A DNA stretch of 60,307 nt from an uncultured Oscillospiraceae bacterium (lineage in GTDB: Bacteria > Bacillota > Clostridia > Oscillospirales > Oscillospiraceae), in the NCBI GenBank assembly GCA_910577525.1, contig CAJTLI010000010.1, forward strand, positions 1 to 60,307. The letters are read 5' to 3'. A program made the position numbers and the translations under genes. Position 1 is the first letter of the stretch; the number at the start of each line of letters is the position of its first letter. Below, piece after piece: positions 41,747-50,277 of the stretch. The notes beneath the pieces were generated by a model, which was given only the letters and a program-made list of their open reading frames with translations, searched no databases and was not told where the DNA came from.

Positions 41747-42277
41747 ATGGACAAACTCAAATTAGTGATCCCCAGCGAGGAATATTTAGACCAGGTGTGG
41801 GCCTACCGGCAGGAGTGCTTTGAGGCAGACAGCTCCATGGACGGCTGCGGCCCCCTGCGGTTCAATGAAAATCCAAAACAGTGGCTGGCGGACATCAGAA
41901 ACTATATGGACCCCGCCACGGTCCCGGAGGGGAAGGTCCAGGCCACCCAGTTTTTGAGTGTGCGGGAATCGGACGGCGGGCTGGTGGGCATGATCCAGGT
42001 GCGGCATACCCTCAACGACTACCTGCGGCAGTTCGGCGGCCACATCGGCTACTCCGCCCGGCCCGGTGAGCGGCGGAAGGGGTACGGCAAGGAGCAGCTC
42101 CGGCTGGCGCTGGATTTCTGCAAGGGGACGCTGGGCCTTGACCGGGTGCTCATCACCTGCAAAACGGAGAACGAGGCCAGCCGCCGTACCATCCTGTCGG
42201 CGGGCGGGGTGTATGAGAATACCCTCCACGAACCGGGGCAGGGCATCGACCTGGAACGGTACTGGATCACGCTGTAA
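41747..42277 (+). CDS. GNAT-family N-acetyltransferase
   Basis: This 176-aa acetyltransferase starts at ATG 41747, 7 nt after GGAAGGAG. The ATG at 41741 is nearly on top of the site and overlaps the aroA stop. The acetyl-CoA motif is GYSARPGERRKGYGKEQL, followed by VLITCKTENEASRRTI. It belongs to the RimL-like subgroup. It follows the aroA-GNAT fusion directly, so two GNAT domains are adjacent in this operon. The substrate is unknown. Confidence 0.88.
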   Translation: MDKLKLVIPSEEYLDQVWAYRQECFEADSSMDGCGPLRFNENPKQWLADIRNYMDPATVPEGKVQATQFLSVRESDGGLVGMIQVRHTLNDYLRQFGGHIGYSARPGERRKGYGKEQLRLALDFCKGTLGLDRVLITCKTENEASRRTILSAGGVYENTLHEPGQGIDLERYWITL

Positions 42278-42284
42278 CGCCCCC

Positions 42285-42310
42285 TGTAGGGGCGCGCATT
42301 GCGCGCCCGC
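42285..42310 (+). repeat. REP-like 26-nt element, copy B
   Basis: Begins TGTAGGGGCGCGC, loop ATT, ends GCGCGCCCGC, 8 bp after the GNAT stop. Confidence 0.8.
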
Positions 42311-42436
42311 ATTCCATCCGCCGCGGGCAAAAACCCGGGGCGCATCTACCTGCACGCCGTGGGCGAAAGACCCCGGCCGCACCCGCCCGCCGCAGGCAGC
42401 AAGCCCCGTGCGCCCACCCACCGCAGGCGAAAAACC

Positions 42437-42462
42437 GCGGGCGGACATTGTCCGCCCCTACA
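42437..42462 (-). repeat. REP-like 26-nt element, copy C (inverted)
   Basis: Reads GCGGGCGGACATTGTCCGCC then CCTACA, the reverse orientation of the same element. Confidence 0.8.
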
Positions 42463-42488
42463 CATCTTCTCAAGGAGGTGCTTCCCCC

Positions 42489-43535
42489 ATGAAATACGCC
42501 TTATTCGGCGAATCCCACGGCCCCGCCATCGGCGTGGTGCTGGAGGGGGTCCCCGCCGGGCTGGTGCTGGACCTGGACGCCGTCCGGTTTGACCTCAGCC
42601 GCCGGGCCCCGGGAAAAAACGCCCTGTCCACCGCCCGGCGGGAGGCGGACGAGCCCCACATCCTCTCCGGCCTGTTCCAGGGCCATACCACCGGGGCCCC
42701 CCTGTGCGCCGTGATTGAGAACACGGATACCCGCTCGGGGGACTACGAACGGACAAAGAATCTGGCCCGCCCCGGCCACGCTGACTACGCCGCCCATGTG
42801 CGCTATCAGGGCTTCCAGGACTACCGGGGGGGCGGGCACTTCTCCGGGCGGCTCACCGCGCCCCTGGTGTTCGCCGGGGGGGTGGCCAAGCAGCTGCTGG
42901 CCCAGCGGGGCATTTTCGTGGGGGCCCATATCTCCACCGTCTACGGGATCAACGACGACCCGCTGGAGGACTGGGAATCCCTGCGGGACGCCGCGGGGAA
43001 GGACTTCCCCGTCCTCAATGACGAAAAGGGCGCGGAGATGCAAACGGCCATTCTGGAGGCCAAAAACGAGCTGGACTCGGTGGGCGGGTCCATCGAGTGC
43101 GGGGTGTTCGGCCTGCCCCCCGGCCTGGGCGGGCCCGACTTCGGCCAGAACGCCGAGGGCATCTTCTCCCAATACCTGTTCGCCGTCCCGGCGGTGAAGG
43201 CGGTGGCCTTTGGGGCCGGGGTGGCCTTCGCCCTCATGCGGGGCTCCGAGGCCAACGACCCGCTGTACGTGGACGAGGACGGCTCGGTGAAGGGGGAGCA
43301 GAACTGCGCCGGGGGGATCAACGGCGGCATCACCAACGGAATGCCCCTGGTGTTTGAGGTCACTATGCGGCCCACTCCCTCCATCGCCCGCCGGCAGTTC
43401 ACGGTGGACATGGCAAAGGGCCAAAACGCCGTGCTGGAGCTCACCGGCCGCCACGACCCCTGCGTGGTCCACCGGGCGGTTCCCGTCATTGAGGCGGCCG
43501 CGGCTTTAGCTGCCTGCGAGCTGCTGGGAATCTGA
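42489..43535 (+). CDS. aroC: Chorismate synthase
   Basis: This 348-aa FMNH2-dependent enzyme makes chorismate from EPSP. Conserved pieces are FGESHGPAIGVVLEG, DLSRRAPGKNALSTARREAD, RPGHADYAAHVRYQGFQDYRGG and GQNAVLELTGRHDPCVVHR. AGGAGGTG precedes ATG 42489; the longer open frame starting at 42066 overlaps the GNAT gene and REPIN and has no support. It is separated from the upstream aro genes by the REPIN-like pair but stays in line. Confidence 0.95.
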   Translation: MKYALFGESHGPAIGVVLEGVPAGLVLDLDAVRFDLSRRAPGKNALSTARREADEPHILSGLFQGHTTGAPLCAVIENTDTRSGDYERTKNLARPGHADYAAHVRYQGFQDYRGGGHFSGRLTAPLVFAGGVAKQLLAQRGIFVGAHISTVYGINDDPLEDWESLRDAAGKDFPVLNDEKGAEMQTAILEAKNELDSVGGSIECGVFGLPPGLGGPDFGQNAEGIFSQYLFAVPAVKAVAFGAGVAFALMRGSEANDPLYVDEDGSVKGEQNCAGGINGGITNGMPLVFEVTMRPTPSIARRQFTVDMAKGQNAVLELTGRHDPCVVHRAVPVIEAAAALAACELLGI

Positions 43536-43554
43536 ATGCTGGAGGGTGATTTGA

Positions 43555-43677
43555 ATGAGCAATGGCCGATCGGAACGGGACGGAAAGAAAAGGAGGAAAA
43601 TAGTCCTGACTGCGGCGATGATTATTGCCATATGCGGCGGACTGCTTTTCGCCGCGCTGTCAGCATACGGTAAATAA
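43555..43677 (+). pseudogene. N-terminal membrane anchor of a split serine hydrolase
   Basis: A 40-aa frame (MSNGRSERDGKKRRKIVL..., TAA 43675) has GGAGGGTG upstream and one membrane helix (AAMIIAICGGLLFAALSAYG). The stop TAA at 43675 is followed, in the same frame after one codon (CAA), by ATG 43681 of the serine hydrolase. The helix and hydrolase are therefore best read as one gene broken by a nonsense codon. It could also be a real small protein coupled to its neighbour. Confidence 0.55.
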
Positions 43678-43680
43678 CAA

Positions 43681-44673
43681 ATGAGCAAGATCCCCGGGCT
43701 TTCCTTTCAGGAAGCGTTGGAGTACACGACAAAGGATAACGCAGGCGCGGTCATCACAGTCGGAATGATTAAAAATGGAAATGCTTCCTATACCATCTAT
43801 GGAGAAAACGGGAAGGAACTGCCTAAAGAGCCGCACACATACGAGATAGGTTCCCTCACAAAAACCTTTACCGCTGCCATGGTGAACAAAGCGGTACAGG
43901 AAGGGAGAATCGACATCAGCGCGACGATTGACGAATATCTTTCTTTGCCGGAAGGGAATGTCTATCCGACGGTTGCAGCGCTGCTGACACATACTTCCGG
44001 ATATAAGAGCCATTATATTGAATCACCCATGATTTCGAATTTTTTTACTGGGAAAAATTCTTTTTTAGGCGTTACAAAAACGATGGTGGTCAACAAAGAC
44101 GGTGAACTGAGCGTGCCAAATGAAAGTTACCCGTTCAGCTATTCCAATTTTGGATATGCCGTGCTCGGTTTGATTTTAGAAGAAGCCTACGGAGACGACT
44201 ATACCACCCTGGCAAACCAATTTGCAAAGGAGCTGAATCTTTCGCATACGCGGATTTCCACGCAAGACGGTGATTTGGGAAAGTATTGGGATTGGAATGA
44301 TGGCGACGCGTATTTATCGGCCGGAGGGCTTACCTCAGATATCAACGATATGCTGGCTTACGCCCAACTTCAGCTTAATGAAACCGGATATTTTGCGGCC
44401 TGCCATAAGGAGTTGGAAAAAATCAGCGTTGTCTCCGAGCAATATGAAGCAATGGGGATTCACATGGATGCGGTTGGAATGGCTTGGATCATTGATGGAG
44501 AAAGCGGGGTCGTTTGGCACAACGGCGGCACCGGGGACTACAACAGTTATCTCGGCGTTGACATTGATAAGGGCGCGGCGGTTGTCATTTTATCCTATCT
44601 TGCTCCAGACTGCCGAATTCCCGCGACAGTGTTAGGAATCAAGCTGCTTGACGAGTTAAACTCAGTTGTTTGA
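43681..44673 (+). CDS. Beta-lactamase-like serine hydrolase (lost its anchor by an in-frame stop)
   Basis: This 330-aa protein has the class C beta-lactamase/PBP4-like fold. S-L-T-K lies in YEIGSLTKTFTAAMV, the Tyr motif is YSNFGYAVLG and the third motif is HNGGTGDYN. There is no signal or membrane segment in this frame and no ribosome binding site before ATG 43681. The preceding frame carries the anchor and the stop TAA at 43675. The region is far lower in GC (near 48 percent by eye) than its neighbours and uses A/T-ending codons, a sign of transfer. It breaks the aro run between aroC and the gamma-carbonic-anhydrase gene. Confidence 0.75.
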   Translation: MSKIPGLSFQEALEYTTKDNAGAVITVGMIKNGNASYTIYGENGKELPKEPHTYEIGSLTKTFTAAMVNKAVQEGRIDISATIDEYLSLPEGNVYPTVAALLTHTSGYKSHYIESPMISNFFTGKNSFLGVTKTMVVNKDGELSVPNESYPFSYSNFGYAVLGLILEEAYGDDYTTLANQFAKELNLSHTRISTQDGDLGKYWDWNDGDAYLSAGGLTSDINDMLAYAQLQLNETGYFAACHKELEKISVVSEQYEAMGIHMDAVGMAWIIDGESGVVWHNGGTGDYNSYLGVDIDKGAAVVILSYLAPDCRIPATVLGIKLLDELNSVV

Positions 44674-44714
44674 AGTCTCACGATGAGACACAATTATGGA
44701 TAGAGGGATATGTC

Positions 44715-45203
44715 ATGGATCTGAAAACAATGCGTCAAACCGATGAGGACGTAGTCATCCTCCCCGGCGCCGCCGTGGTGGGCGACGTGACCCTGGGGCC
44801 GGACTGCTCCGTGTGGTTCAACGCCGTCCTCCGGGGGGACGGCAGGCCCATCGTGCTGGGCCGGGGCTGCAACGTCCAGGACTGCTGCGTCCTCCACTCG
44901 GAGAAGGCCCCCACCGTGCTGGGGGACTACGTCTCCGTGGGCCACGGCGCGGTGGTGCACGGCGCGTCCGTGGGGGACAACTCCATCATCGGCATGGGCG
45001 CCACCCTGCTGGACTTTGCCAAAATCGGAAAAAACTGCATGGTCGGGGCGGGGGCCCTGGTGACGGGCAGGCTGGACGCCCCCGACGGCTCCCTGGTGCT
45101 GGGCAATCCGGCCCGGGTGGTCCGGGCCCTCACCGGGGAGGAGATCGCCGGGCTGCGGGCCAACGCCGAACACTACGCCGAATTGAAGGAGAGATACCGC
45201 TGA
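44715..45203 (+). CDS. Gamma-carbonic-anhydrase-like hexapeptide protein
   Basis: This 162-aa left-handed beta-helix protein has the three His zinc ligands of the family in place: H61 (VLHSEK), H77 and H82 (GHGAVVHGAS). It belongs to the YrdA/PaaY group, which has carbonic anhydrase or CoA thioesterase activity in some members. ATG 44715 has GAGGG upstream; the longer frame from 44670 overlaps the hydrolase end. Its stop overlaps the pheA start by one base, so it is in the aro operon. Confidence 0.88.
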   Translation: MDLKTMRQTDEDVVILPGAAVVGDVTLGPDCSVWFNAVLRGDGRPIVLGRGCNVQDCCVLHSEKAPTVLGDYVSVGHGAVVHGASVGDNSIIGMGATLLDFAKIGKNCMVGAGALVTGRLDAPDGSLVLGNPARVVRALTGEEIAGLRANAEHYAELKERYR

Positions 45204-46366
45204 TGGACGAGCTTCAACATCTGCGCCAAGACATCGACGCCATCGACCGGGAGCTGGTGGAGCTGTTCCGCCGCCGGATGGACGTGACCCGCCGGGTGGG
45301 GGACTACAAGCGGGAGCGGGGCATCCCCGTGCTGGACCAGGAGCGGGAGCGGCAGGTGCTCCAGAACAAGGGGGAGCTGGCGGGGGAGGAGCTGCGCCCC
45401 GCCGTCATCACCCTGTTTCAGACCATCATGGCCCTGTCCCGGCGGCAGCAGCGGGACCTGATGGATCAAACCCATTCGGGGCCCGCCAACCCCGGCGTCC
45501 GCCGCTGGCGGGAGGCCCAGGACGGAGCCCGCCGTCCCGTGGACGCGCCCCGGGTGGTGTACCAGGGGGAGCCGGGGGCCTACAGCGAGCAGGCGGCGCT
45601 GGACTTCTTCGGCCCCGGGGCGGACGCCGCCGGGCTGGAGCAGTTTGAGGACTGCTTCCTGGCCCTCCGGGAGGGCCGGGCGGACTACGCCGTGCTGCCC
45701 ATTGAGAACAGCTCTACTGGGGCCATCCGGCAGATCTACGATCTGCTGACCCAGTACGAGTGCTACATGGTGGGGGAGACCGCGGTGAAGGTGGAGCACT
45801 GCCTCATGGCCCTGCCGGGGGCCTCTCTGGACGCCATCACCCACGTCTACTCCCACGAGCAGGGCCTGTTTCAGTGCGAACGCTACCTCAACGCCCACCC
45901 CGGCTGGAAGCAGGTGCCCCAGCCGGACACCGCCGGGTCCGCCCGGATGGTGGCGGGCAGCGGCGACCTCACCAAGGCGGCCATCTGCTCGGCCCGGGCG
46001 GCGGAGATCTACGGCCTTCAAATCCTGGCCCGGGGCATCAACCACAATACCCGGAACACCACCCGGTTTGTGGTGGTGTCCCCCCGGCTGGAGCTGCGCC
46101 CCGGCGCGGACAAGATCAGCACCCTCTTCGTCCTGCCCCACGAGGCGGGGTCCCTCCACGAGGTGCTCACCGTGTTCAGCCTCCACGGTCTGAACCTGGT
46201 GAAGCTGGAGTCCCGGCCCCTGCCCGGGCGGAGCTGGGAGTATATGTTCTTCCTGGAGTTCACCGGTCAGCCCGGCGACCCCGCCGTGGGGGACGCCCTT
46301 CACGAGCTGTCCCAGACCACCGGGGAGTTCCGGGTGCTGGGGTGGTTCCCGTCCAACCTGGAATAG
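45203..46366 (+). CDS. pheA: Bifunctional chorismate mutase / prephenate dehydratase
   Basis: This 387-aa enzyme makes phenylpyruvate. The N-terminal AroQ-type chorismate mutase covers residues 1-85 (LRQDIDAIDRELVELFRRR; GIPVLDQERERQVL). The prephenate dehydratase domain covers about 115-290 (VVYQGEPGAYSEQAAL; YAVLPIENSSTGAI; NTTRFVVV), and a C-terminal ACT domain covers about 300-380 (LHEVLTVFSLHGLNLVKLES). The ACT domain binds phenylalanine in relatives, and the operon also carries a Phe-rich leader. ATG 45203 overlaps the stop of the preceding gene. Confidence 0.95.
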   Translation: MDELQHLRQDIDAIDRELVELFRRRMDVTRRVGDYKRERGIPVLDQERERQVLQNKGELAGEELRPAVITLFQTIMALSRRQQRDLMDQTHSGPANPGVRRWREAQDGARRPVDAPRVVYQGEPGAYSEQAALDFFGPGADAAGLEQFEDCFLALREGRADYAVLPIENSSTGAIRQIYDLLTQYECYMVGETAVKVEHCLMALPGASLDAITHVYSHEQGLFQCERYLNAHPGWKQVPQPDTAGSARMVAGSGDLTKAAICSARAAEIYGLQILARGINHNTRNTTRFVVVSPRLELRPGADKISTLFVLPHEAGSLHEVLTVFSLHGLNLVKLESRPLPGRSWEYMFFLEFTGQPGDPAVGDALHELSQTTGEFRVLGWFPSNLE

Positions 46367-46416
46367 CCCCGCCCATATGCGGCGCGCCGCAGGGAAAGGA
46401 AAAGGAGGCGCATCTC

Positions 46417-46926
46417 ATGCGCAAAAATATCGTCTTGATCGGTATGATGGGCAGCGGCAAATCCACTGTGGGCCGTCTGCTGGCCCAGCAGGCTGGCCGG
46501 GAGCTGGCGGATACCGACGCCCTCATTGAACAGCGGACGGGCCGCTCCATCCCGGATCTCTTTGCCCGGGAGGGGGAGGCGGCCTTCCGGGCCCTGGAGC
46601 TGGAGCTGTGCCGGGAGCTGTCCCGACGGGAGGGGCTGGTGATCGCCTGCGGCGGGGGCCTGCCCACCCAGGACGAGGCCATCGCCGCCCTGAAGGAAAA
46701 CGGCCTGGTATTCTGGCTGAACCGGGACCCGGGAAAGACCTACGACAGTCTGGATGTGTCCGGCCGACCCCTGGCCCAGGGGGGGCGGGAGGACTTTCTC
46801 CGGCGCTATGAGGAGCGGTCCCCCGTCTACCGCCGCTGGGCGGACGGCGTGGCCCTTTGCGACGGCGGGCCGGAGGCTGCGGCCAAATTGATTATCGCCG
46901 CGTATTTGGAGGTTTGCCCGCTATGA
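46417..46926 (+). CDS. aroK: Shikimate kinase
   Basis: This 169-aa kinase has P-loop GMMGSGKST (residues 9-17), the shikimate-binding DTDALIEQRTGRSI, the CGGGLPT motif and the lid region SGRPLAQGG. It phosphorylates shikimate at the 3-OH. AAAGGAGG precedes ATG 46417. Its stop overlaps aroQ by 4 bases. Confidence 0.95.
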   Translation: MRKNIVLIGMMGSGKSTVGRLLAQQAGRELADTDALIEQRTGRSIPDLFAREGEAAFRALELELCRELSRREGLVIACGGGLPTQDEAIAALKENGLVFWLNRDPGKTYDSLDVSGRPLAQGGREDFLRRYEERSPVYRRWADGVALCDGGPEAAAKLIIAAYLEVCPL

Positions 46927-47354
46927 AATTTCTCATCATCAACGGCCCCAACCTGAACCTTCTGGGCAAACGGGAGCCCGGCATCTACGGGGACCGGAGC
47001 TACGAGGCCCTGTGCGCCCTCATCCAAGACCACGCCGCCGCCCGCAGTTCCACGGCCCGCTGCTTCCAGTCCAACCACGAGGGCGCCATCATCGACGAAA
47101 TTCACGCCGCCGACGGGGTGTACGACGCCATCGTCATCAACCCGGGGGCCTACACCCACTACAGCTACGCCATTCTGGACGCGCTGAAGGCGGTGGACGT
47201 GCCCGCCTACGAGGTCCACATCAGCCATATCGACCAGCGGGAGCCCTTCCGGGCCGTCTCCGTCACCGCCCCGGCCTGCGTGGGCCAGCTCTACGGCCAC
47301 GGCTTTGACGGCTACCTCATGGCTATGGACTGGTTTTTGGAGGGCGGCAGATGA
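46923..47354 (+). CDS. aroQ: 3-dehydroquinate dehydratase, type II
   Basis: This 143-aa dodecameric enzyme dehydrates 3-dehydroquinate. The catalytic Tyr-Arg loop NGPNLNLLGKREPGIYG, the SNHEGAIID motif, NPGAYTHYSYAI and VHISHIDQREPFR with the catalytic His are all present. Overlaps on both sides place it in the aro operon. Confidence 0.95.
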   Translation: MKFLIINGPNLNLLGKREPGIYGDRSYEALCALIQDHAAARSSTARCFQSNHEGAIIDEIHAADGVYDAIVINPGAYTHYSYAILDALKAVDVPAYEVHISHIDQREPFRAVSVTAPACVGQLYGHGFDGYLMAMDWFLEGGR

Positions 47355-48205
47355 GCTTGCAGGTGATCGGCGACCCGGTGCTCCACTCCAAATCCCCCGC
47401 CATCCAGGGGGCTATGCTGGCGGCCCTGGGGCTGGAGATCCCCTATACCGCCCATGTGGTCCGCCGGGGGGAGCTGCCCCAATACCTGGCCTGGGCAAAG
47501 GAGAACGGCGTCACCGGCTTCAACGCCACCATGCCCCACAAGGAGGACCTGCTTCCCCTGCTGGATGAAATCGACCCCCTTGCCCAGTCCATCGGGGCGG
47601 TGAACACCGTCTGCCTCCGGGAGGGCAGGTGGGTGGGCTTCAACACCGACGGAGGCGGGGCCGTGGCCGCCCTGCGGGACGGCCTGGGCCTGGACCCGGC
47701 GGGCCTCACCGTCACCCTGCTGGGGGCGGGGGGCGCGGCCAAGGCGGTGGCCCTGGCCCTGTCCGCCGCTGGGGCGGAGCGGGTGTGGGTGTGCAACCGC
47801 ACCATGGAGCGGGGGGAGGCCCTGTGCCGCCGGGACCCGCACCTCCGCGCCATGCCCATGGATTTCTCCCCCGCCACCCTGGCCAACCTGTGCCGGGAGT
47901 CCCGGCTGCTGGTGAACTGCACCAACCTGGGGATGGCGGACTGCCCCCGCCAGTTCGCGAACTTCGACTTCCTGGACGCCCTGCCCCAGGGGGCCGGGGT
48001 GTTCGACCTCATCTATCACCCCGCCGAGACAGAGCTTTTGGCCCAGGCCCGCCGCCGGGGCCTGGGGACGCTGAACGGCCTGCCCATGCTGGTGAACCAG
48101 GCGGTGCTGGCATTGGAGCACTTTCTGGACCGGCCCCTGGACCGGAAAGCCATGGGGTCGGCGGCAGCCGCCGCGATCAATGACCGCCATTCTCCAAATT
48201 GTTGA
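47351..48205 (+). CDS. aroE: Shikimate dehydrogenase
   Basis: This 284-aa NADP-dependent enzyme reduces 3-dehydroshikimate. The shikimate site has VIGDPVLHSKSPAIQG, and the catalytic Lys lies in NATMPHKEDLLPL. The nucleotide-binding loop is LLGAGGAAKAVA. It overlaps aroQ by 4 bases and is followed by a REPIN-like pair. Confidence 0.94.
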   Translation: MSLQVIGDPVLHSKSPAIQGAMLAALGLEIPYTAHVVRRGELPQYLAWAKENGVTGFNATMPHKEDLLPLLDEIDPLAQSIGAVNTVCLREGRWVGFNTDGGGAVAALRDGLGLDPAGLTVTLLGAGGAAKAVALALSAAGAERVWVCNRTMERGEALCRRDPHLRAMPMDFSPATLANLCRESRLLVNCTNLGMADCPRQFANFDFLDALPQGAGVFDLIYHPAETELLAQARRRGLGTLNGLPMLVNQAVLALEHFLDRPLDRKAMGSAAAAAINDRHSPNC

Positions 48206-48213
48206 TGCCGTGC

Positions 48214-48239
48214 TGTAGGGGCGGGTATTACCCGCCCGC
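48214..48239 (+). repeat. REP-like 26-nt element, copy D
   Basis: Begins TGTAGGGGCGGGT, ends ACCCGCCCGC, 8 bp after the aroE stop. Confidence 0.85.
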
Positions 48240-48266
48240 CTCTCCCGTAGTGCAGATGGGCATCGG

Positions 48267-48292
48267 GCGGGCGGATGGTATCCGCCCCTACA
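48267..48292 (-). repeat. REP-like 26-nt element, copy E (inverted)
   Basis: Reads GCGGGCGGATGGTATCCGCC then CCTACA, inverse of copy D. Confidence 0.85.
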
Positions 48293-48347
48293 AAACGGTG
48301 TTCTCACGCGATTTCATAGAATTCCCATCAATATTGAGGTGATGACC

Positions 48348-49385
48348 ATGTTAAAGCCCCAACGCCTGCGGCCCGGCGATAAAGCCGCCGTCGTCTCCCT
48401 GTCCAGCGGAATGCTGGGGGAGGAGCAGTTTATCCACAAATACCACCTTGCCAAGGAACGGCTGGAGCGGGACTACGGCCTTCAGGTTGTGGCCATGCCC
48501 AACGCCCTGAAGGGCGGGGACTACCTGTACCGGCACCCGGAGGCCCGGGCCCAGGACCTGATGGACGCCTTTCGGGACCCCTCCATCAAGGCGGTGTTCA
48601 GCGCCATCGGCGGGGACGATACCATCCGCCTGCTGCCCTACATTGATTTCGATGTACTGAAAAACAACCCCAAAATTTTCACCGGCTTCTCCGACACCAC
48701 CACCAACCACTTCATGATGCACAAGGCGGGGCTGGTGTCCTACTACGGCGGGGCGGTGATGAACAACTGGGCGGAGTACGGGGCCATCAACGCGTACACG
48801 GCGGAGGCCTTTGACAAAACCCTGTTCCACCCCCAGGACACCTGGACCATCCCCGCCAGCGGGTTTTGCAGCTATGAGACGGACAAAGTGTGGTGGGACG
48901 AAGCCAATATAGGCCGAACCATCCCCCGGTTCCCCAACACGGGCTATGAGATTTTGCAGGGCACGGGCAGGGTGTCCGGCCCCCTGCTGGGCGGCTGCAT
49001 AGATGTATTCGAGATGCTGTTCGGCACGTCCCTGTGGCCCTCGGCTGAGGAATGGCGGGGCAAGCTGCTGCTGCTGGAGACCAGCGAGGACGACATCGGG
49101 CCGGACTGGCTGACCTGGTTCCTCCGGGGCCTACAGGCCCAGGGGGTGCTCCACGCCGTCAACGGCATCGTGGTGGGCAAGCCCGGCTACGCGGACAAGC
49201 TGGAGCCCTACAAGGAGGCTCTCCGCCAGGTGGTGGGCTTTGAGGCGGGATTGCCCGGCCTGCCCATTCTGTATAACGTGAACGTGGGCCACGCCTACCC
49301 CATCGGCCTGTTCCCCCTGGGGCTGGAGTACGAGATCGACTGCGGGGCAAAGACTTTGACCCTGCTGGAGCCCGCCACCTTATAA
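48348..49385 (+). CDS. S66-family peptidase (MccF/LD-carboxypeptidase-like)
   Basis: This 345-aa protein matches the S66 family of LD-carboxypeptidases and microcin C7 self-immunity proteins (MccF). Segments are LRPGDKAAVVSLSSGM, FSAIGGDDTIRLLPYID, FTGFSDTTTNHFMMHKAG and LLETSEDDIGPDW. Family members cleave amide bonds in muropeptides or in processed microcin C. ATG 48348 has GAGGTG 7 nt upstream. It follows the REPIN and precedes ispE by 15 bp. Confidence 0.85.
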   Translation: MLKPQRLRPGDKAAVVSLSSGMLGEEQFIHKYHLAKERLERDYGLQVVAMPNALKGGDYLYRHPEARAQDLMDAFRDPSIKAVFSAIGGDDTIRLLPYIDFDVLKNNPKIFTGFSDTTTNHFMMHKAGLVSYYGGAVMNNWAEYGAINAYTAEAFDKTLFHPQDTWTIPASGFCSYETDKVWWDEANIGRTIPRFPNTGYEILQGTGRVSGPLLGGCIDVFEMLFGTSLWPSAEEWRGKLLLLETSEDDIGPDWLTWFLRGLQAQGVLHAVNGIVVGKPGYADKLEPYKEALRQVVGFEAGLPGLPILYNVNVGHAYPIGLFPLGLEYEIDCGAKTLTLLEPATL

Positions 49386-49400
49386 AAAGGAGGCCCCTTT

Positions 49401-50273
49401 ATGGAGCTGACCGCCAACGCCAAAATCAACCTCACCCTGGACATCCTCCGCAGGCGGGAGGACGGCTACCACGATATGCGTATGGTGATGCAGGCGGTGA
49501 CGCTTGCCGACATTCTCACCGTCGTCCCCGCCCAAGGGGCGGAGGGCGCGGCGGTGTCCGACCTCCGCTTTCTGCCCACCGGGGGGAAAAACCTGGCCCA
49601 GACGGCCGCCGCCGCCTTCCGGGACGCCACCGGCCTGGGGGGACAGGTAGACGTGTCCATTCAAAAGCGCATCCCCGTGTGCGCCGGGCTGGCGGGGGGC
49701 AGCGCCGACGCCGCCGCCGTGCTGCGGGCCATGAACCGGCTCACCGGGGCGGAGCTGTCCCCGCTGGAACTGTCCAAAATCGGGGAGCGGGCGGGCTCCG
49801 ACGTGCCCTTCTGCGTGCTGGGGGGGACCGCCCTGGCGGAGGGCCGGGGGGAAGTCCTCACCCCCCTGCCCCCCCTGCCCCCCTGCCATATCGTGCTGTG
49901 CAAGCCCCCCTTTTCCGTTTCCACCCCCCAGCTCTTCTCCCGGGTGAACGTGCGGAAGATCGTCCGCCGCCCGGACACCGCCGGGGTGGTGTCCGCCCTG
50001 GAGGCCGGGGACCTCACCGGGGTGGCCCGGCGGCTGTACAACGTGTTCGAGGACGTGCTGGAGCCCCGGCGGCAGGCGGAGATCAACGAGATCAAGAGCC
50101 TGCTCATCGACTGCGGGGCCCTGGGGGCCTCCATGTCGGGCAGCGGCCCCACCGTGTTCGGGCTGTTTGACCGGGAGGACCGGGCTCAAGAGGCGCTGGA
50201 GCGGCTGGGAGAGAGCTACCGGGACGTGTTTCTGTGCGCTCCCGCCGGAAAAAATAAATGTTCCGCGGTATAA
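49401..50273 (+). CDS. ispE: 4-diphosphocytidyl-2-C-methyl-D-erythritol kinase
   Basis: This 290-aa GHMP kinase of the MEP isoprenoid pathway starts with ELTANAKINLTLDILRRR (catalytic Lys). It has the ATP loop PVCAGLAGGSADAAAVLRA and the third motif GASMSGSGPTVFGLF. AAAAGGAGG precedes ATG 49401. It is the last gene of the long plus-strand run. Confidence 0.95.
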   Translation: MELTANAKINLTLDILRRREDGYHDMRMVMQAVTLADILTVVPAQGAEGAAVSDLRFLPTGGKNLAQTAAAAFRDATGLGGQVDVSIQKRIPVCAGLAGGSADAAAVLRAMNRLTGAELSPLELSKIGERAGSDVPFCVLGGTALAEGRGEVLTPLPPLPPCHIVLCKPPFSVSTPQLFSRVNVRKIVRRPDTAGVVSALEAGDLTGVARRLYNVFEDVLEPRRQAEINEIKSLLIDCGALGASMSGSGPTVFGLFDREDRAQEALERLGESYRDVFLCAPAGKNKCSAV

Positions 50274-50277
50274 AACC

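Larger units (their letters stand above)
42285..42462. repeat. REPIN-like pair between the GNAT gene and aroC
   Basis: Two 26-nt REP-like elements in opposite orientation (42285-42310 and 42437-42462) enclose about 126 bp that contains short internal repeats (CCGCGGGCAAAAACC, CCGCAGGCGAAAAACCG). No frame with a ribosome binding site is in this 211-bp gap apart from the aroC site. Confidence 0.65.
48214..48292. repeat. REPIN-like pair after aroE
   Basis: Copies D (48214-48239) and E (48267-48292) in opposite orientation with a 27-bp spacer. Together they can fold into a large cruciform. Confidence 0.8.
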
